From: Trichosphaerium sp. ATCC 40318
Taxonomy: Eukaryota; Discosea; Flabellinia; Trichosidae
Assembly: GCA_038496445.1 (NCBI GenBank)
Contig: JALMLS010000378.1
Coordinates: 124,001 to 188,000 of the forward strand
DNA length: 64,000 bases
Direction of reading: 5' to 3'
Positions 42,873 through 53,979 of the stretch are shown piece by piece (the stretch's first letter is position 1; every line of letters starts with the position of its first letter). The notes beneath the pieces are model-generated. The model had not been told where the DNA came from, ran no database searches, and saw nothing but the letters and a program-made list of their open reading frames with translations. A program made the position numbers and the translations under genes.

Positions 42873-43174
42873 AGCCAAAAAAAATAGCCAATTGGTTTTG
42901 GCGATTTTCCTCCTTCCACTCTAATAAAAATTGTACAGTAAATTATTGAATGCTTGTGTAAGTAATTAGTGGGTGTCTGCATCTGTAACGCTTGGTCTAG
43001 AGTTGCTGCGATTGCTTTGTTAGGCTTGCATTTGGTCTTATGATGTATAATGCCGAACTACAAGAAGAATCAGCATCTTTAGGTGACAACTTGTGAATTT
43101 GTTTGGCTTAATTGTGTAGTGTTAAGTACTGTTGAAAGTTTTTCGCGCTTACAGTAAGAGCAAGTTCGATTCAA
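42873..43174. other. Short intergenic region
   Basis: 302 bp between the RapGAP stop and the PARP start. It has TCTAATAAAAATTG near 42920, a probable poly(A) signal. No gene. Confidence 0.45.
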
Positions 43175-46132
43175 ATGCCCCCAAAGAAAAAGAAGAAGAT
43201 TGTAAAGAATCCTTGCGAAGGTACGAGATATTTAACGCTTGTTCGTGGAATATTTCTACTAACTTACCTCACAGGCATGGTTTTCTGTCTTAGTGGGTCT
43301 CTTTCTGCTTCTAGGACCGTTATAACGAATAAAATCGTTGCCAATGGTGGTACGCCTTGAAAAACCTTTAAGCTGCTCTTTTGAGCGATTAAAATGTGTT
43401 GGTTGTATTAATATCTTTTTTAAAAGGTGTTGTAAAGAAAACAGTTACAAACGCTGTAGAAATATTAGTAACGACGCCAAACGAAATTTCTGATAGTACA
43501 AGCAAGGTTAATAAGGCTAAGATGTTGTCAATTCCACTTGTAAGCGAAGATTACCTCGACGCTTTATTTGCAGGAAAAAAAGCCAAACCAGACGACTACC
43601 TACTATCTGATGATATGGACGTAGGTGATGATGATGAAGACGAATCAGAAGAAGAACACGTGCCTAAACCGAAGAAAAAGGTCGTTAAAATCGCCAAGAA
43701 AAAACCTGCACCAAAAAAAGTTGTTGCAAAAAAAACTGCGCCTGTGAAGCAGAGGGGTATCAAAAGAAAGGCTGATGGGACGCGTACGTATTACTACATA
43801 CTTTATAGTACTTTAGAGTATTATTAAGCTCATATGTGCGCGTTTAGTTGATGCGAACAGACTCTTTAAAAAACTAAAACCTGATGAATGTTCGAAACCA
43901 CCTAAAGTAAAGACTTTTACTGTTGGTAAAGCTGGAGAACCTTCTTTTACTTCAGACTATATTATAGAGGAAAATATTGTATTACAACTTACTGATATTG
44001 GTAATAACAATAATAAGTATTATGCACTTGAGCTACACAGTGGAGGTAGGGTTTCATTTTCGAATAAAATATTTTATCATTTTCTAACTTTTTTCGTAAT
44101 TCAGACGGTTCTTATCGTGTATTTACTCATTATGGGCGTACTGGAGATCTTGATACAAATCCTAATGCTGGTGTTCGACAAACAAGATACTATGATGACT
44201 TGGAAGGTTAACATTTGTGATTTTTTTGGAACTATTTTACCTTTTTTCGTTGACACTTTCTCATATTTTTCAGATGCCCAAGCTGGTTTCTATGGAATAT
44301 TTAAAAGTAAAACGGCCAAGAGTAAGGGATACAAACCAGTAAATCTAGCTTCTAGCAAGATTGGAAGCTTAAAGGTGGAGATTTTTCTTTCTTAATCGTT
44401 AGGTTGCTTAACCCTATTATAGGCACGTGGGCAATCAACAACAAGCTCAGGAACAGGTAAAGTCAGAAAAGTAACAATTAAGACGAAACCTTCCACATTG
44501 GACCCACCTGTATGTACAAACAGACAGTTGTTTTTTAATGCTTCAAAAAGGAATTGCGCTGACTTAGTACCTTTTCCTTTAGGTTCAAGCTTTGATAAAG
44601 AATTTATACGATGCTTCTGTTAGCTCACTTGTTGGTTCTGTGTCTGTTCAGATTACTGAAGATGGTATAACATCGTGAGTACCAATACTGTTACATAGAA
44701 AATAGTGTTAAAGAAATTTCTTTTAGGTCACTTGGTGTACTTAGCTTGGACCAAGTTGAAGAAGGAGAGTCCATATTAGACGAGATATATCAAGAAATTA
44801 AGGTGATAGATTATTATATTTTTCATGGAAGTCATTGTTAACAAGTGTTTCTTAGGGTAAAAACAGAAAGACAGTTTTGGGTAGATTATCAGGAGAGTTC
44901 TACACTGCAATACCTCATAAACTTGGACGTAGTAAAGCAGCTATAAGTGCTGCTGTAATATCAACACAAGAGACTTATAAAGACAAGAAGGAACTTCTTC
45001 AGCTCATGAGTGATATGGTCAATGTACGTGCACTGTTTTTTTTAACACTTCGTTCGTTTAAGGACGTGAGTCTAAGGCATTTCGGGTTTTAGGTTAATTC
45101 AGGAGAGCAAGGAAATATTCTATATTCTGATGACTTGGACGCCAAGTATAAGGCTCTAGGAGCAGAAATAAAACATGCACGTGCTACTTTTTTTTTTGAA
45201 GATTATTGCTGATATTCTTCTTTTTTTAGCTTAAACGTGATAGCGCTGAATGGAAGAAGGTTATGTCACATCTCCATTTAACTCAAGAGAGAGAGCTCTT
45301 AGGAGAAGAAGACGCACTTACAGAGGTAAGGACGAACCATTAGGAGATTTGAGATCCTACTTGTCGATGTAACGTTAATTGCTGTTTTTTTTCCTTTAGG
45401 GATGGGAAGACGAGTTGAATTATGAAGTCAAACAAATCTTTTCTGTTAAGCGTAAAGCAGAGAGAAAAGCATTTAATAAGAGTGTTGGTAACGAGAAATA
45501 CTTATACCATGGATCTCGTGCGAAGGTACAAAAGCAATCAAGCAAACAACAACCATGAAACTAAAGTTTTTTACCTTAGAACTTTGTTGGACTTCTGAGT
45601 CGTGGTATTCTTATGCCTCAGGCTGTGACTAAGCTAGGTATTCGTAGAACTGACTTTGGATGGCTTGGTGCTGTACGACATCATTGAATAGTTTTTTTGA
45701 CTGATGACGGCGTAACTAGGGTATCTACTATGGAGACTGTTATGAGACTTCTGAGCAGTACTGTGAGCCTGCTAACAATGGAAACAGTTATTTTTTCTTA
45801 AGTAATGTTGTACGTATTCTAGATGTTGGCTGAAAGGTTATTTTATGTTACATACTAATGATTCATCATCAAGGCACTTGGAAAGATTGCTAAACAAACA
45901 AAACAAGATGGCACAATCAAAGCACCGCCAAAAGGGTATTAAACTTATTTTTTTTTTGGTTGAAGATTTCTTTGTCTTCTCTTTCGTTGTTCTAAATTCA
46001 ATCATTAGATACGATAGTATACATGGAGATCCAGATGCTGATGGTAGTGAGTTTGATGATAACGAATTCTGTATCTATAATCCAAAGCAACATTACATCG
46101 CATACCTCATTGAGTGCGAAACAAACATGTAA
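43175..46132 (+). CDS. PARP: Poly(ADP-ribose) polymerase, BRCT-WGR-PRD-ART type
   Basis: About fifteen exons. It starts MPPKKKKKIVKNPCEG, a basic nuclear-type end. A BRCT domain follows (GMVFCLSGSLSASRTVITNK, VEILVTTPNEISDSTSKVNK, IPLVSEDYLDALF), then a Lys/Pro-rich basic linker with acidic patches, and the WGR domain (YYALELHSGGRVSFSNK, YRVFTHYGRTGDLD). The helical regulatory domain contains VQALIKNLYDASV, GRLSGEFYTAIPH and KKELLQLMSDMVN. The ART domain has YLYHGSRAK (catalytic His), NFVGLLSRGIL, GIYYGDCYETSEQYC (Tyr) and GYDSIHGD; its last motif, NEFCIYNPKQHYIAYLIE, contains the catalytic Glu. So the H-Y-E triad is intact and chain elongation is expected. It uses NAD+ to modify proteins at DNA breaks. 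The zinc fingers and PADR1 of animal PARP1 are absent. Confidence 0.92.
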
Positions 46133-47034
46133 CCTCAGCTCGATTGTAGAAATGTTAACCGGTTTTAACAATGTGATTGTCACTCGCAGATGTTTTAATG
46201 CGCGATAACAAGGTTATGAATGTTGTGTTCTTACAATGGTTAACAATACAATACTATTTAGTAAAGCATGACTTTGTTTTTGGACTGGATATCGGTTCTT
46301 ACTTTTTCGTTTTGACCTCTACCCTCACCTAACAGATACTTGCAAATATTTATGTCTTAATACTTCATTACTCCATTTACCCAATACAAAAATACTGTAG
46401 AAAATAGTGATGAAGATCATGGTTGGATGTTGTTAGCTCGACATTATTGGCATGTTTTGTTTTTTTGTTTGTTTTTTTTTGCGTTTGGCACTATCTAGAC
46501 ATAACTGTGGTTATGTTCAGAACAACAATCAATACATGTAGAACAGTCTTGGTACGGTCTAGACCTAGTTTCACAAAGTCAGAGAAAATGCAAAAAAGTC
46601 ACCCAAGAATTGCACAATGCCATTTGATCGCCGCAAACACTTTACTGTTTGAAGTTATTCCATCGAACGGTTCAGTTACTTAACACGATTTTCTTTGCAC
46701 TCTCTTGATGTTGATAAGAATTCTAAAAAACAAGCAGATACACCTAGGAAGTGCACTAAACAAATATAAGTACACTGTCCTCACCTGGTGAGATACTTTT
46801 GTTTTAATCTGACACACCATCTCAAGTACTTGGACATTAAGAATATCCATTAAGTAGTACCTACAAGGTATTGAGGTGAATATCGATATTCTCTTGTGAT
46901 AAGAATAGGTAAAATACACGAAAAAAAAATCCAGTTTTTTCAAGTCAGGTACTAAGTAGTTACAACCAACGCAAAGGTCCTTGACAACTTTATTTTTATT
47001 AGGAGTGTACTACATCAAGGGTTCATATAAGTGT
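46133..47034. other. Intergenic, convergent, no gene accepted
   Basis: About 900 bp between the PARP stop and the stop of the orphan minus gene. Open frames on both strands (46423-46683, 46943-46680) lack ATG starts, conserved motifs or clear splice partners. Confidence 0.45.
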
Positions 47035-47541
47035 TTATGGTGGAGGTATTCCCAAACAAGCATGTAGAATGGCTATCTCCCATTTGGCCATTTTTTTGTC
47101 ACCAACGCAAATACCTGCCGGCTTTTTCTTGCTTGAAGGAGCGTTCAATGAGATAGAATTATATCCAAGGTTACCTTCTTTCTTGATTGACCACCCACTT
47201 ATAACAACCTTGGGAACATCAATTGTCAGCTTCTTGTCAAGTGCCTTGTAAAGCACAAGGTTAATGACAGCTGCAAGCTGTTCATGTGCTGATTGGTCAA
47301 CATTTGGTTTGAAATGGCCCATTGCAAGTATGATATGATTCGGTAAGTATATTGTAATACCCGTGTATCCTTCTTTGTGCTTTTTAGGCATTCGTGGTTC
47401 TTCCATCACCTTCCGATTCAAGAAAACTATTATTTTGTTTTTCGTTGCTGATATTTCGATTTTTCCTTTTTTTTTGGGGTGTAGATCTTTGAATTTGTCA
47501 CTGTTGAGGTACGCCAGAAGTTTTTTCTTGTCTTTGCCCAT
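47035..47541 (-). CDS. Orphan basic protein (168 aa), intronless
   Basis: Clean ATG-to-stop single exon. It opens MGKDKKKLLAYLNSDKFKDL and is Lys-rich through KKKGKIEISATKNKIIVFLN. A mixed alpha/beta core (GYTGITIYLPNHIILAMGHF; SAHEQLAAVINLVLYKALDK; LTIDVPKVVISGW) follows, and the end reads AKWEIAILHACLGIPPP. No signal peptide or TM. I do not recognise the family; the regular alternation of strands and one amphipathic helix suggests a compact folded domain. The upstream region has a tight cluster of CACGTG sites (47614-47633) that may regulate it. Lacking introns, it is unlike its neighbours, so a retrocopy or transferred gene is possible. Confidence 0.6.
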   Translation of the reverse strand: MGKDKKKLLAYLNSDKFKDLHPKKKGKIEISATKNKIIVFLNRKVMEEPRMPKKHKEGYTGITIYLPNHIILAMGHFKPNVDQSAHEQLAAVINLVLYKALDKKLTIDVPKVVISGWSIKKEGNLGYNSISLNAPSSKKKPAGICVGDKKMAKWEIAILHACLGIPPP

Positions 47542-48528
47542 CTCTTATTGCTTAGTGTTGGTTATTGTAAGATTTTGATGTACACTAAAAGTTAAGTCAC
47601 TGTATTTTAAATGTTTCACGTGAAAGTCACGTGATTTTCAGGTGAAAACTTTTAATTCTCATGAAAACTACTTTGCGTTCCTATTTTCTCTCGTTGATGC
47701 TTCACAGGAAGATACAGTTTCTACTGACTCAATGTATAAAATAGGAGAAACTTGGGAATCCTCCCGACTTGCATTGTTTTTGTGTTCCAATGTGAAACGC
47801 CAACTGAATTATTCATGAGATATAATTTCTCTGTATTTCTCGTTACTGACTCATAAAAATTTAGAAAAAGCTAGCTAATCGTTAGTTTTTTCAAGTTTAT
47901 ATGTATATGGTAGATCACTCTGAAGTACTTGCAATGACAATGTAATGTGAAGTGTATTACTGCACGCCAAAAAAGAATGTTCTTTTGTTCAACTAGTAGG
48001 CCTTGTTCTCAACTTTCAAAGAAAGTCCAGTTGTACATCATGTGCAATACGACTGGATAGTCTTGTCACAATATTAGTAGGATAAACACTACCACATCCC
48101 AGCTATAGCAATCATATTTCGTACAATAAATTCTGAGTTCCGCCTTGTTTCTTACTGAAACGTTGCTCTTGAATGTTTGCTTCACTTACCATGATGTTCT
48201 TTCGAACATAAACTAACAAAAGCATGTGTTGAAAACAGCCATTAACTCTAGACCTTGTTATTGGTAGGGGGTATCACTCATACAGCAATTCAGTGTCAGA
48301 AGTTATCTGTACTAGCAACCATGCTTGAAGAACAACTTTAACAAGAGTAAGAATAAAACAAAACAACATGTTGTTTTTAGTTAGTCCGACCACCGTGATG
48401 ATGCATAAATTTAACAACGGCTATGTATTTGGTAATCTATTAGAGTATTAAGTCATCGGTTGGCATTCACATGATATACACAGACGTTGAAAATAAGAAT
48501 TAAATAGCACAAATTGTTTTTTTGGTAT
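47542..48528. other. Intergenic with CACGTG palindrome cluster
   Basis: About 990 bp. Near the orphan gene's start there is a perfect 12-bp palindrome TTTCACGTGAAA (47614-47625) with another CACGTG at 47628-47633. The rest is A/T-rich and I see no exon. Confidence 0.5.
47614..47633. promoter_or_regulatory. Paired CACGTG sites
   Basis: TTTCACGTGAAA followed three bases later by CACGTG, about 75-95 bp upstream of the orphan gene's ATG. CACGTG is a classic bHLH/bZIP binding site; function here is inferred from position. Confidence 0.4.
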
Positions 48529-50773
48529 TTATTTGGAAGGTTCCAACTCAAGTGATATTGCATGAAAATCAAAGTTAGTCTTATTACATTGCCATCCAGT
48601 GACTAAGGTACGTATATAAGGATTTGATAAGAACGGATATTGTGGCTTTATCAACTTGAAGAACCGACAAGCAAAAACAAATCTTGCTTTTTGTTTTTTT
48701 GCATTAAAAAACACTTTTGATTCTCCTTGTGGAGACCACGTCGATTCATGACCTTCATGAACATATGTAAGATCAGCTAGTGATAAACCAAGATAAGGCA
48801 CTTGAGGTAATAAGCCTATCTCACGTTCCCTTCATTGACAAATGAGCAAACTGAATGTCATTAAAAAAAAAAAAGAACGCACTTGAGGAATGTTCTTAAA
48901 GGTAGGTATGACTTCTCCCTTGTTAATAGCGATTTCGCTTTAAAGTATTTGATTTTGAGGCCATCTGAAATCTATGTTTAAGGTGTGTCAGATAAACATC
49001 AAGGGTGTTTGTTGTAGTACACAAGACCATGTTTTTTTAAGTCGATACACTGAACTGTTTTCAAGAGAAGAAATGACACACATAGCTTCGTTTGAGTTGC
49101 CAAGGTTAATCAACTCTGTCAAGAACCGTATGAGAAAAGAAATGCGATAAGCTCGTTTCTTGGGCGTGGGTTCTATAAGAACAGCATTTGTCATGAACGC
49201 TGACATCTAAAGAAAGAAAATAATAAGAATATTAAAGAGCATTGAAGGGTTTAATTGGTTGGTTATAAGTACTTGATTAAATCGATTTATCAGCAATTGG
49301 AGGCCTTGAGGAAGAGGTCGACCTGTATAGTATAGCATATCACCACAGTTCAATTCTTGAAACCTAATAGCAATGTCAAAATCCAACTCGTGATCTCAAC
49401 GCTATATATCTTCTCCAATAAAGCAACAATCAACGTACATTTCATTTGAGGCTAGCGTTACTTCTATAGCAACTTCTTTTGGAGGAATATCCCACAGGTT
49501 CCCTTTGTCAATCAGTTCTCTCTTTGTAGGTCTTGTAGGTGCCAAAACACTTCCAGGCTTTGAGTTGAAACATATGAGTGGTCTCTACAGTATCCAATGA
49601 ATTAAACAAAAACTAACCTAAGTAAGAGAAATAGCTAACCTTTAGGTTTGTAAAGCACTTGACCCTGTCGGTAAAAGCACTATTTACTATTTCAAATTGA
49701 GGACCATCGAGGCTGTAAATGAAGTCCTTGAAATCTGGAGCTAGTGAGACATCTCCAAAACTCTCTATTGCTACAGTTGGATATAGCGGTAGGTTCTCAA
49801 GCATAAACGCAAGAAATTGTATTATCCTTGAGACAAATAAGTAAGATGTCTTATTACAATAACTAGTTAAAATAACCTGTTTGCTGAACATTCAGTACTT
49901 GTCTTATATCTTCTTATTAGAGCCTTCACTAAGAGGGTTGGAAATGAAGGTAACTTCATCCATCCACCAATTGCTAATGCAATGAACTCACCTTAAAGCA
50001 ACGAGTATGTGAACAAAAAGAACTCAATAAACAAGTATTAAGACTTACTTGATACATCGTAGTGTTTGTATTTATGCATTATGTCTAGGCAATCAACTTC
50101 ACAGAATTTGACAGGATGTGCGATAATATCAACAATTCCTTCTATTGTACATCCTTTGAGTTGCGTAATTATACAAGGATCTTGATCATTTGACAACAAA
50201 GACAAGCTATCAAGCTTTCTAAATTTACCATAGAACAACTAAAACAAATGACTTAATTCTCATGCATGTGAGTGTATACCTACCTCTTCTATACTAGGAT
50301 GACGCTGAAGTAGTTCTGTATTTGGATATTTTGCCATTTGTACAAAAACAGGCCATGAAGCCTTTGAACTTGAGATTGCTTGTTCCGCTGTTTGGTAAAA
50401 AAAAAGGTTAAGTGTTTTCTCTTTTTTTTTTGATAAACACATGTGGCGACACGTGAAAATATCTTCACTTACCATCTTCGTATGATATACCTAAGCTATG
50501 AACAAATGATTTCTTCCATGTTGCTGGGTGGTTGATAACTTGCTGCCATGTTTTACAAACCTATTACATTAACCGAAATGTAAGCGTATATGTTTGTAAT
50601 AATAGGCCTGTTTTCACAATGTCAAGAATCGTTAGGACTTACTGAGGCATTACTGGTAAGTTGAGAGAGTTGCAAATTTCGAAAAACCCATTAAATACGT
50701 TAGTATAAGCGAAGTGAAGGTATCAATGTACATAAATAAGTATTTCAGGAGGTACAACTTGTATGTCGCTCAT
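48529..50773 (-). CDS. F-box-like / REM / RasGEF (CDC25) protein
   Basis: Multi-exon minus gene. The proposed start is ATG 50771-50773 (MSDIQVVPPEILIY). The next exon reads VCKTWQQVINHPATWKKSFV; together these look like an F-box (P.EIL, then VCK.W). Next is CTIEGIVDIIAHP with DCLDIMHKY, resembling the RasGEF N-terminal REM module. The catalytic CDC25 domain follows: FQELNCGDMLYYTGRPLPQG, RISFLIRFLTELINLGNSNE, AMCVISSLENSSVYRLKKTW and, near the end, MPYLGLSLADLTYVHEG. These match the family's RA..I..FI.iA......N, RLK.TW and PYLG..L.DLT...EG signatures. It should catalyse nucleotide exchange on a Ras/Rap GTPase. The splice between the first two exons is not resolved in phase, so the exact N-terminus is uncertain. 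It ends MSLELEPSK-like at 48529. Confidence 0.75.
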
Positions 50774-51217
50774 AGTACTAGAAAATACTTCAATTAACCT
50801 ATAATCTGGCTACAGTCGCGTTTATAGCTATTCAGAAGCGACTTCTGTCAACTCTTCGCCACTTTGAAGTTTCTTTGATAAGTGAGGCGTGTTTAAGTCA
50901 ATATCAATTACCTAAAAGCTGTGCTCACGAACGGTTTTCGATAAAACTCAACAATAAGAACATATCTCATACGATGAATAAATTATTACGCCCCCCTTGA
51001 GAGCCTGTCATTTCCTAAACCTTTAGCAAGTGAAGCTGCTTTTGCTCACGTGCGAATCTAAAAGTCTACTTCCACGCCACAAAACAAAGTGTGGTAGTGA
51101 GTGGGGTAGAGATGCACGGCCTTGAATGTTCCGTACCATGAAAAACAAAAGCAGGTTGCATCGGGTCAATGAGCGGTCAATTAAGTGTTGTACTTATAAA
51201 ACCAAAAATAGCTCAAC
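50774..51217. other. Divergent intergenic region
   Basis: About 440 bp between the RasGEF start (-) and the next start (+); should contain both promoters. It includes TCACGTGCG near 51047. No gene seen. Confidence 0.45.
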
Positions 51218-52263
51218 ATGACACAGTTTCTTACAGACGATATTGTTTATGAACTGTCAAAATTCCTTCCTGTATCATCTATTGGTGCATTACGTAGTAT
51301 TTGCAAGCAGACGTACACTTTGCCGATAACAAAAAAGGATTTGTCTAAAAAACGCGTATTTGATAGCACAAGGTATAAGAATCCTTCTATGGTGCTCAAC
51401 GTGTTCGAGAAAGCGGCTTTGAGAAATATAACCATAAACAAAGCAGATTTCGTTGAAAATGATATTCTATGCTCCACAATAGCTGCTTGTGGCGAAACTT
51501 TAAGAAATGTGGCTATTTATTCACTGATAGACACAAATGAAATATTACCTTTACTAACAGCGTTAAGTAGCTGTAAGAGGTTGTTAGACGTTAAACTGAG
51601 CGTCCAAACCATTCTAAACGTAGACGATATCATAGCAAACGTAAAAACAGAGCAACTCACTCTTATCGATACCGTAGTGACAGTAGAAGATATGGTTGCA
51701 TTATCACGGCATTACCTTAAACTCAAAGTAGACAAACTCACATACAAGCCTGGAGATGGCGTGCTCTTCGGTTCTGAGAGAAAACCAGACGAACTAGTAG
51801 TGGCATATGTAGGTCCGTTCAATATCTTTTCACGTGTTTTGAAAAAAAAACCTAACGTTTTCTTGTTAACTTGTTTCTAGTACCTGGGGAACCATGGTGG
51901 GCACCCAGGGCGCGCCTTGCAGAATATCTTTATTATAAGGACTCAAATTACGATGATAGAAACGCTGTTAATTGCACTATGGTTAGTAGTATTGTGCAAG
52001 TCATCTGTTACGATGATCTTGTTGCTATGGACTGTAATGGGAATTCATTTCAAGATTTCCGATTGGATTTTGATCAGATACCAGCGTTTAAGAAAGTTGA
52101 TTTTAAGAACAAGTCTGGTAGGAATTACATACCGGTTTATGGAGAGTTTTTTGGTGTTCTTTGGTGCTTTGAATACGACGATATTAAATCAGAATCTTTC
52201 CTTGTTTTTCAGGTTGATGAACCTGCGAATTGGTCTGATGTAGCTCTTGTAGAGACGTTGTGA
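51218..52263 (+). CDS. F-box-like protein, two exons
   Basis: Exon 1 is 51218-51833, the intron 51834-51880 (47 nt), exon 2 51881-52263; 332 aa. The N-terminus LTDDIVYELSKFLPVSSIGA followed by LRSICKQTY is F-box-like. Residues about 70-200 hold weak LRR-like beta/alpha periodicity (LRNVAIYSLIDTNEILPLLT; EQLTLIDTVVTVEDMVALSR). The C-terminal part is a beta-rich region with many aromatics (GEPWWAPRARLAEYLYYKDS; GEFFGVLWCFEYDDI) that I do not recognise. It lies next to the F-box/RasGEF gene and divergent from it. It is probably a lineage-specific substrate receptor of an SCF ligase, inferred from the N-terminus only. Confidence 0.65.
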
Positions 52264-52810
52264 ATATTAAATAAAGAAAATGTGAACTTTTGTACGGGAG
52301 TCAAAAAACTGATTTGTCAAATTGAAATAGTTTCATTACTTGTTTTTTCACCACTCCTACTGTCAAGTGGAATGCTAGATGGACCGTGCAAGCTGTGTAA
52401 TATGTGCTGAGGGGAAGGTATAAAAACGGAATATAATAAGAAAACCCAGTTAAAGTACAGTCTCCTTTCGTTAAGATTGAGAAGGCTTTATTACAATACT
52501 CCTTAGAATAACGCTATCTTAATGCTCGATGATGAAGCGCTTGTGACCACTTCCTTCGCAGCTAGGCCTAAACGGTTATGGTAAAAAGAGTCAGTATTTC
52601 CAACGTATACAATTGCTCACAACCTCGGTAAACGTGTTGCACACTTACACACACGCAAATGACGTGTCAACCTATTCCTATTGACTGCTCTTGTAATAAG
52701 GTTACAGCCTTATTCGACTTGACGTAGTAGGTAGAGCGAAATTCCGTTCAAAGAAAACTAAGCCAAAAAGTGCCAATAATACTATTTTATTGTTTTCATT
52801 CACTGCAAAA
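52264..52810. other. Intergenic, no gene seen
   Basis: About 550 bp between two plus-strand genes. AATAAAG right after the F-box-like stop is a probable poly(A) signal. No exon supported. Confidence 0.45.
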
Positions 52811-53909
52811 ATGAGCGAAAACAACAACACCTCCTCTGAATGCTTTGATATCTCTTTTGTAGATGATCAAATTTTGGTAACAATTAACGGACAGCCAACG
52901 TTTATTGACACTGGTGCGAATTAGAACGCATTAAACCACTTTCTAAGGTTATCTATAAAGGCGCTCACGTCTCCATTGGGTCTACAAAGGAAATTAAGCT
53001 TCTTGGAGATGTACACACTCTAAGCGGTCATTATATCGGTAAAACATGCGCTGAATTGAGTAAATACGTAGGAAAAGAGTTCACACAGCTTCTTGGTACG
53101 TTTTAACATCGTCGTTAATGTCAACAGTTTCTGTTAACCGCAAGCGCCACTCTTACGCAATGATATTGCTAACAACGCCCGGAAGGCACCAACATACTAC
53201 GCAACTATTATTTTGAGCTACAATGGGTTAAAGCTACCCTGACGCTACACAAACAAATCCCTAGCACTGTTAAAGCAACTTATAAGAAGATACCTCTTCT
53301 TCCTGTTGATGGCATTCCACATATTGAGTGTGTTGTAGGAACAGTGCCAGGACAATGTTTTATTGACACAGGTGACTTTCTTTTCTTTCTTTTTTTTTTT
53401 GAGTTTCACTTTTTTTTCGTCCAAAAAAAAACCCACGTGCGCAAGGTTATTGCAAAGTACATTGTAAAAATCATATTTTTTGTTTTCTTTTGTACCTTTT
53501 CGCACTACATTGCATGGTGTTGACATTTTACTCCGAAAGCTGTTTTTTTTTCTTTTGCATTTCATCTTTTTTTTATACTGTTCTGAGCTCTTATATTATT
53601 ATGGTAGGCGCTCCAATTTCATATATTAGAAGTGATATAGCTAGGAGATATAAAAGTAGAAAGTTGCCTAACACTAAAGAAGACTTTTATCCTGGTTTTG
53701 GTACATTCAATACTGAATTGTATTCCATCCCTGTTGTTATTGGAGATATTACACTTTCTTTTAATTTTGGAGTACTTCCATCTGAACTAGAGGATGGTAT
53801 GTTAGTAACCCGTATTGGAGTACTTGGTAGCGATCTTTTTAAGGGTTGTAAAGCCGTTGGATTCGACCTTATAGAGTACAACTTGTATATTCTTCCGAAG
53901 AAAACCTAG
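52811..53909 (+). CDS. Tandem retropepsin-like aspartic protease homologue (frame break in first half)
   Basis: Starts MSENNNTSSECFDISFVDDQ. The first lobe has ILVTINGQPTFIDTGAN (D-T-G at 52907-52915), but TAG follows at once; the sequence continues in another frame (RIKPLSKVIYKGAHVSIGST) to a retropepsin-like end, LLGTNILRNYYFELQW, after intron 53096-53185. The second lobe begins IECVVGTVPGQCFIDTGAPI, with its D-T-G interrupted by intron 53372-53607, and ends IGVLGSDLFKGCKAVGFDLI. Each lobe shows D-T-G-A plus the later hydrophobic-G-x-(D/N)-(I/L) strand of retropepsins, so the gene encodes two copies in one chain. It is intron-bearing and not flanked by LTRs, so a host gene rather than a live element. 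The frame break is either a pseudogene mark, a sequence error or an unusual intron. Confidence 0.62.
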
Positions 53910-53979
53910 ATGTATATTCTATCTAAGTCAGTTTTTATAATTGTCAAGCAACAGTGTTTATCATGATGAAGGCCCCAGT

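Noticed and set aside
46423-46683. 86-codon plus-strand ORF after PARP
   Set aside because: TTG start, poly-T/Phe run, no motif.
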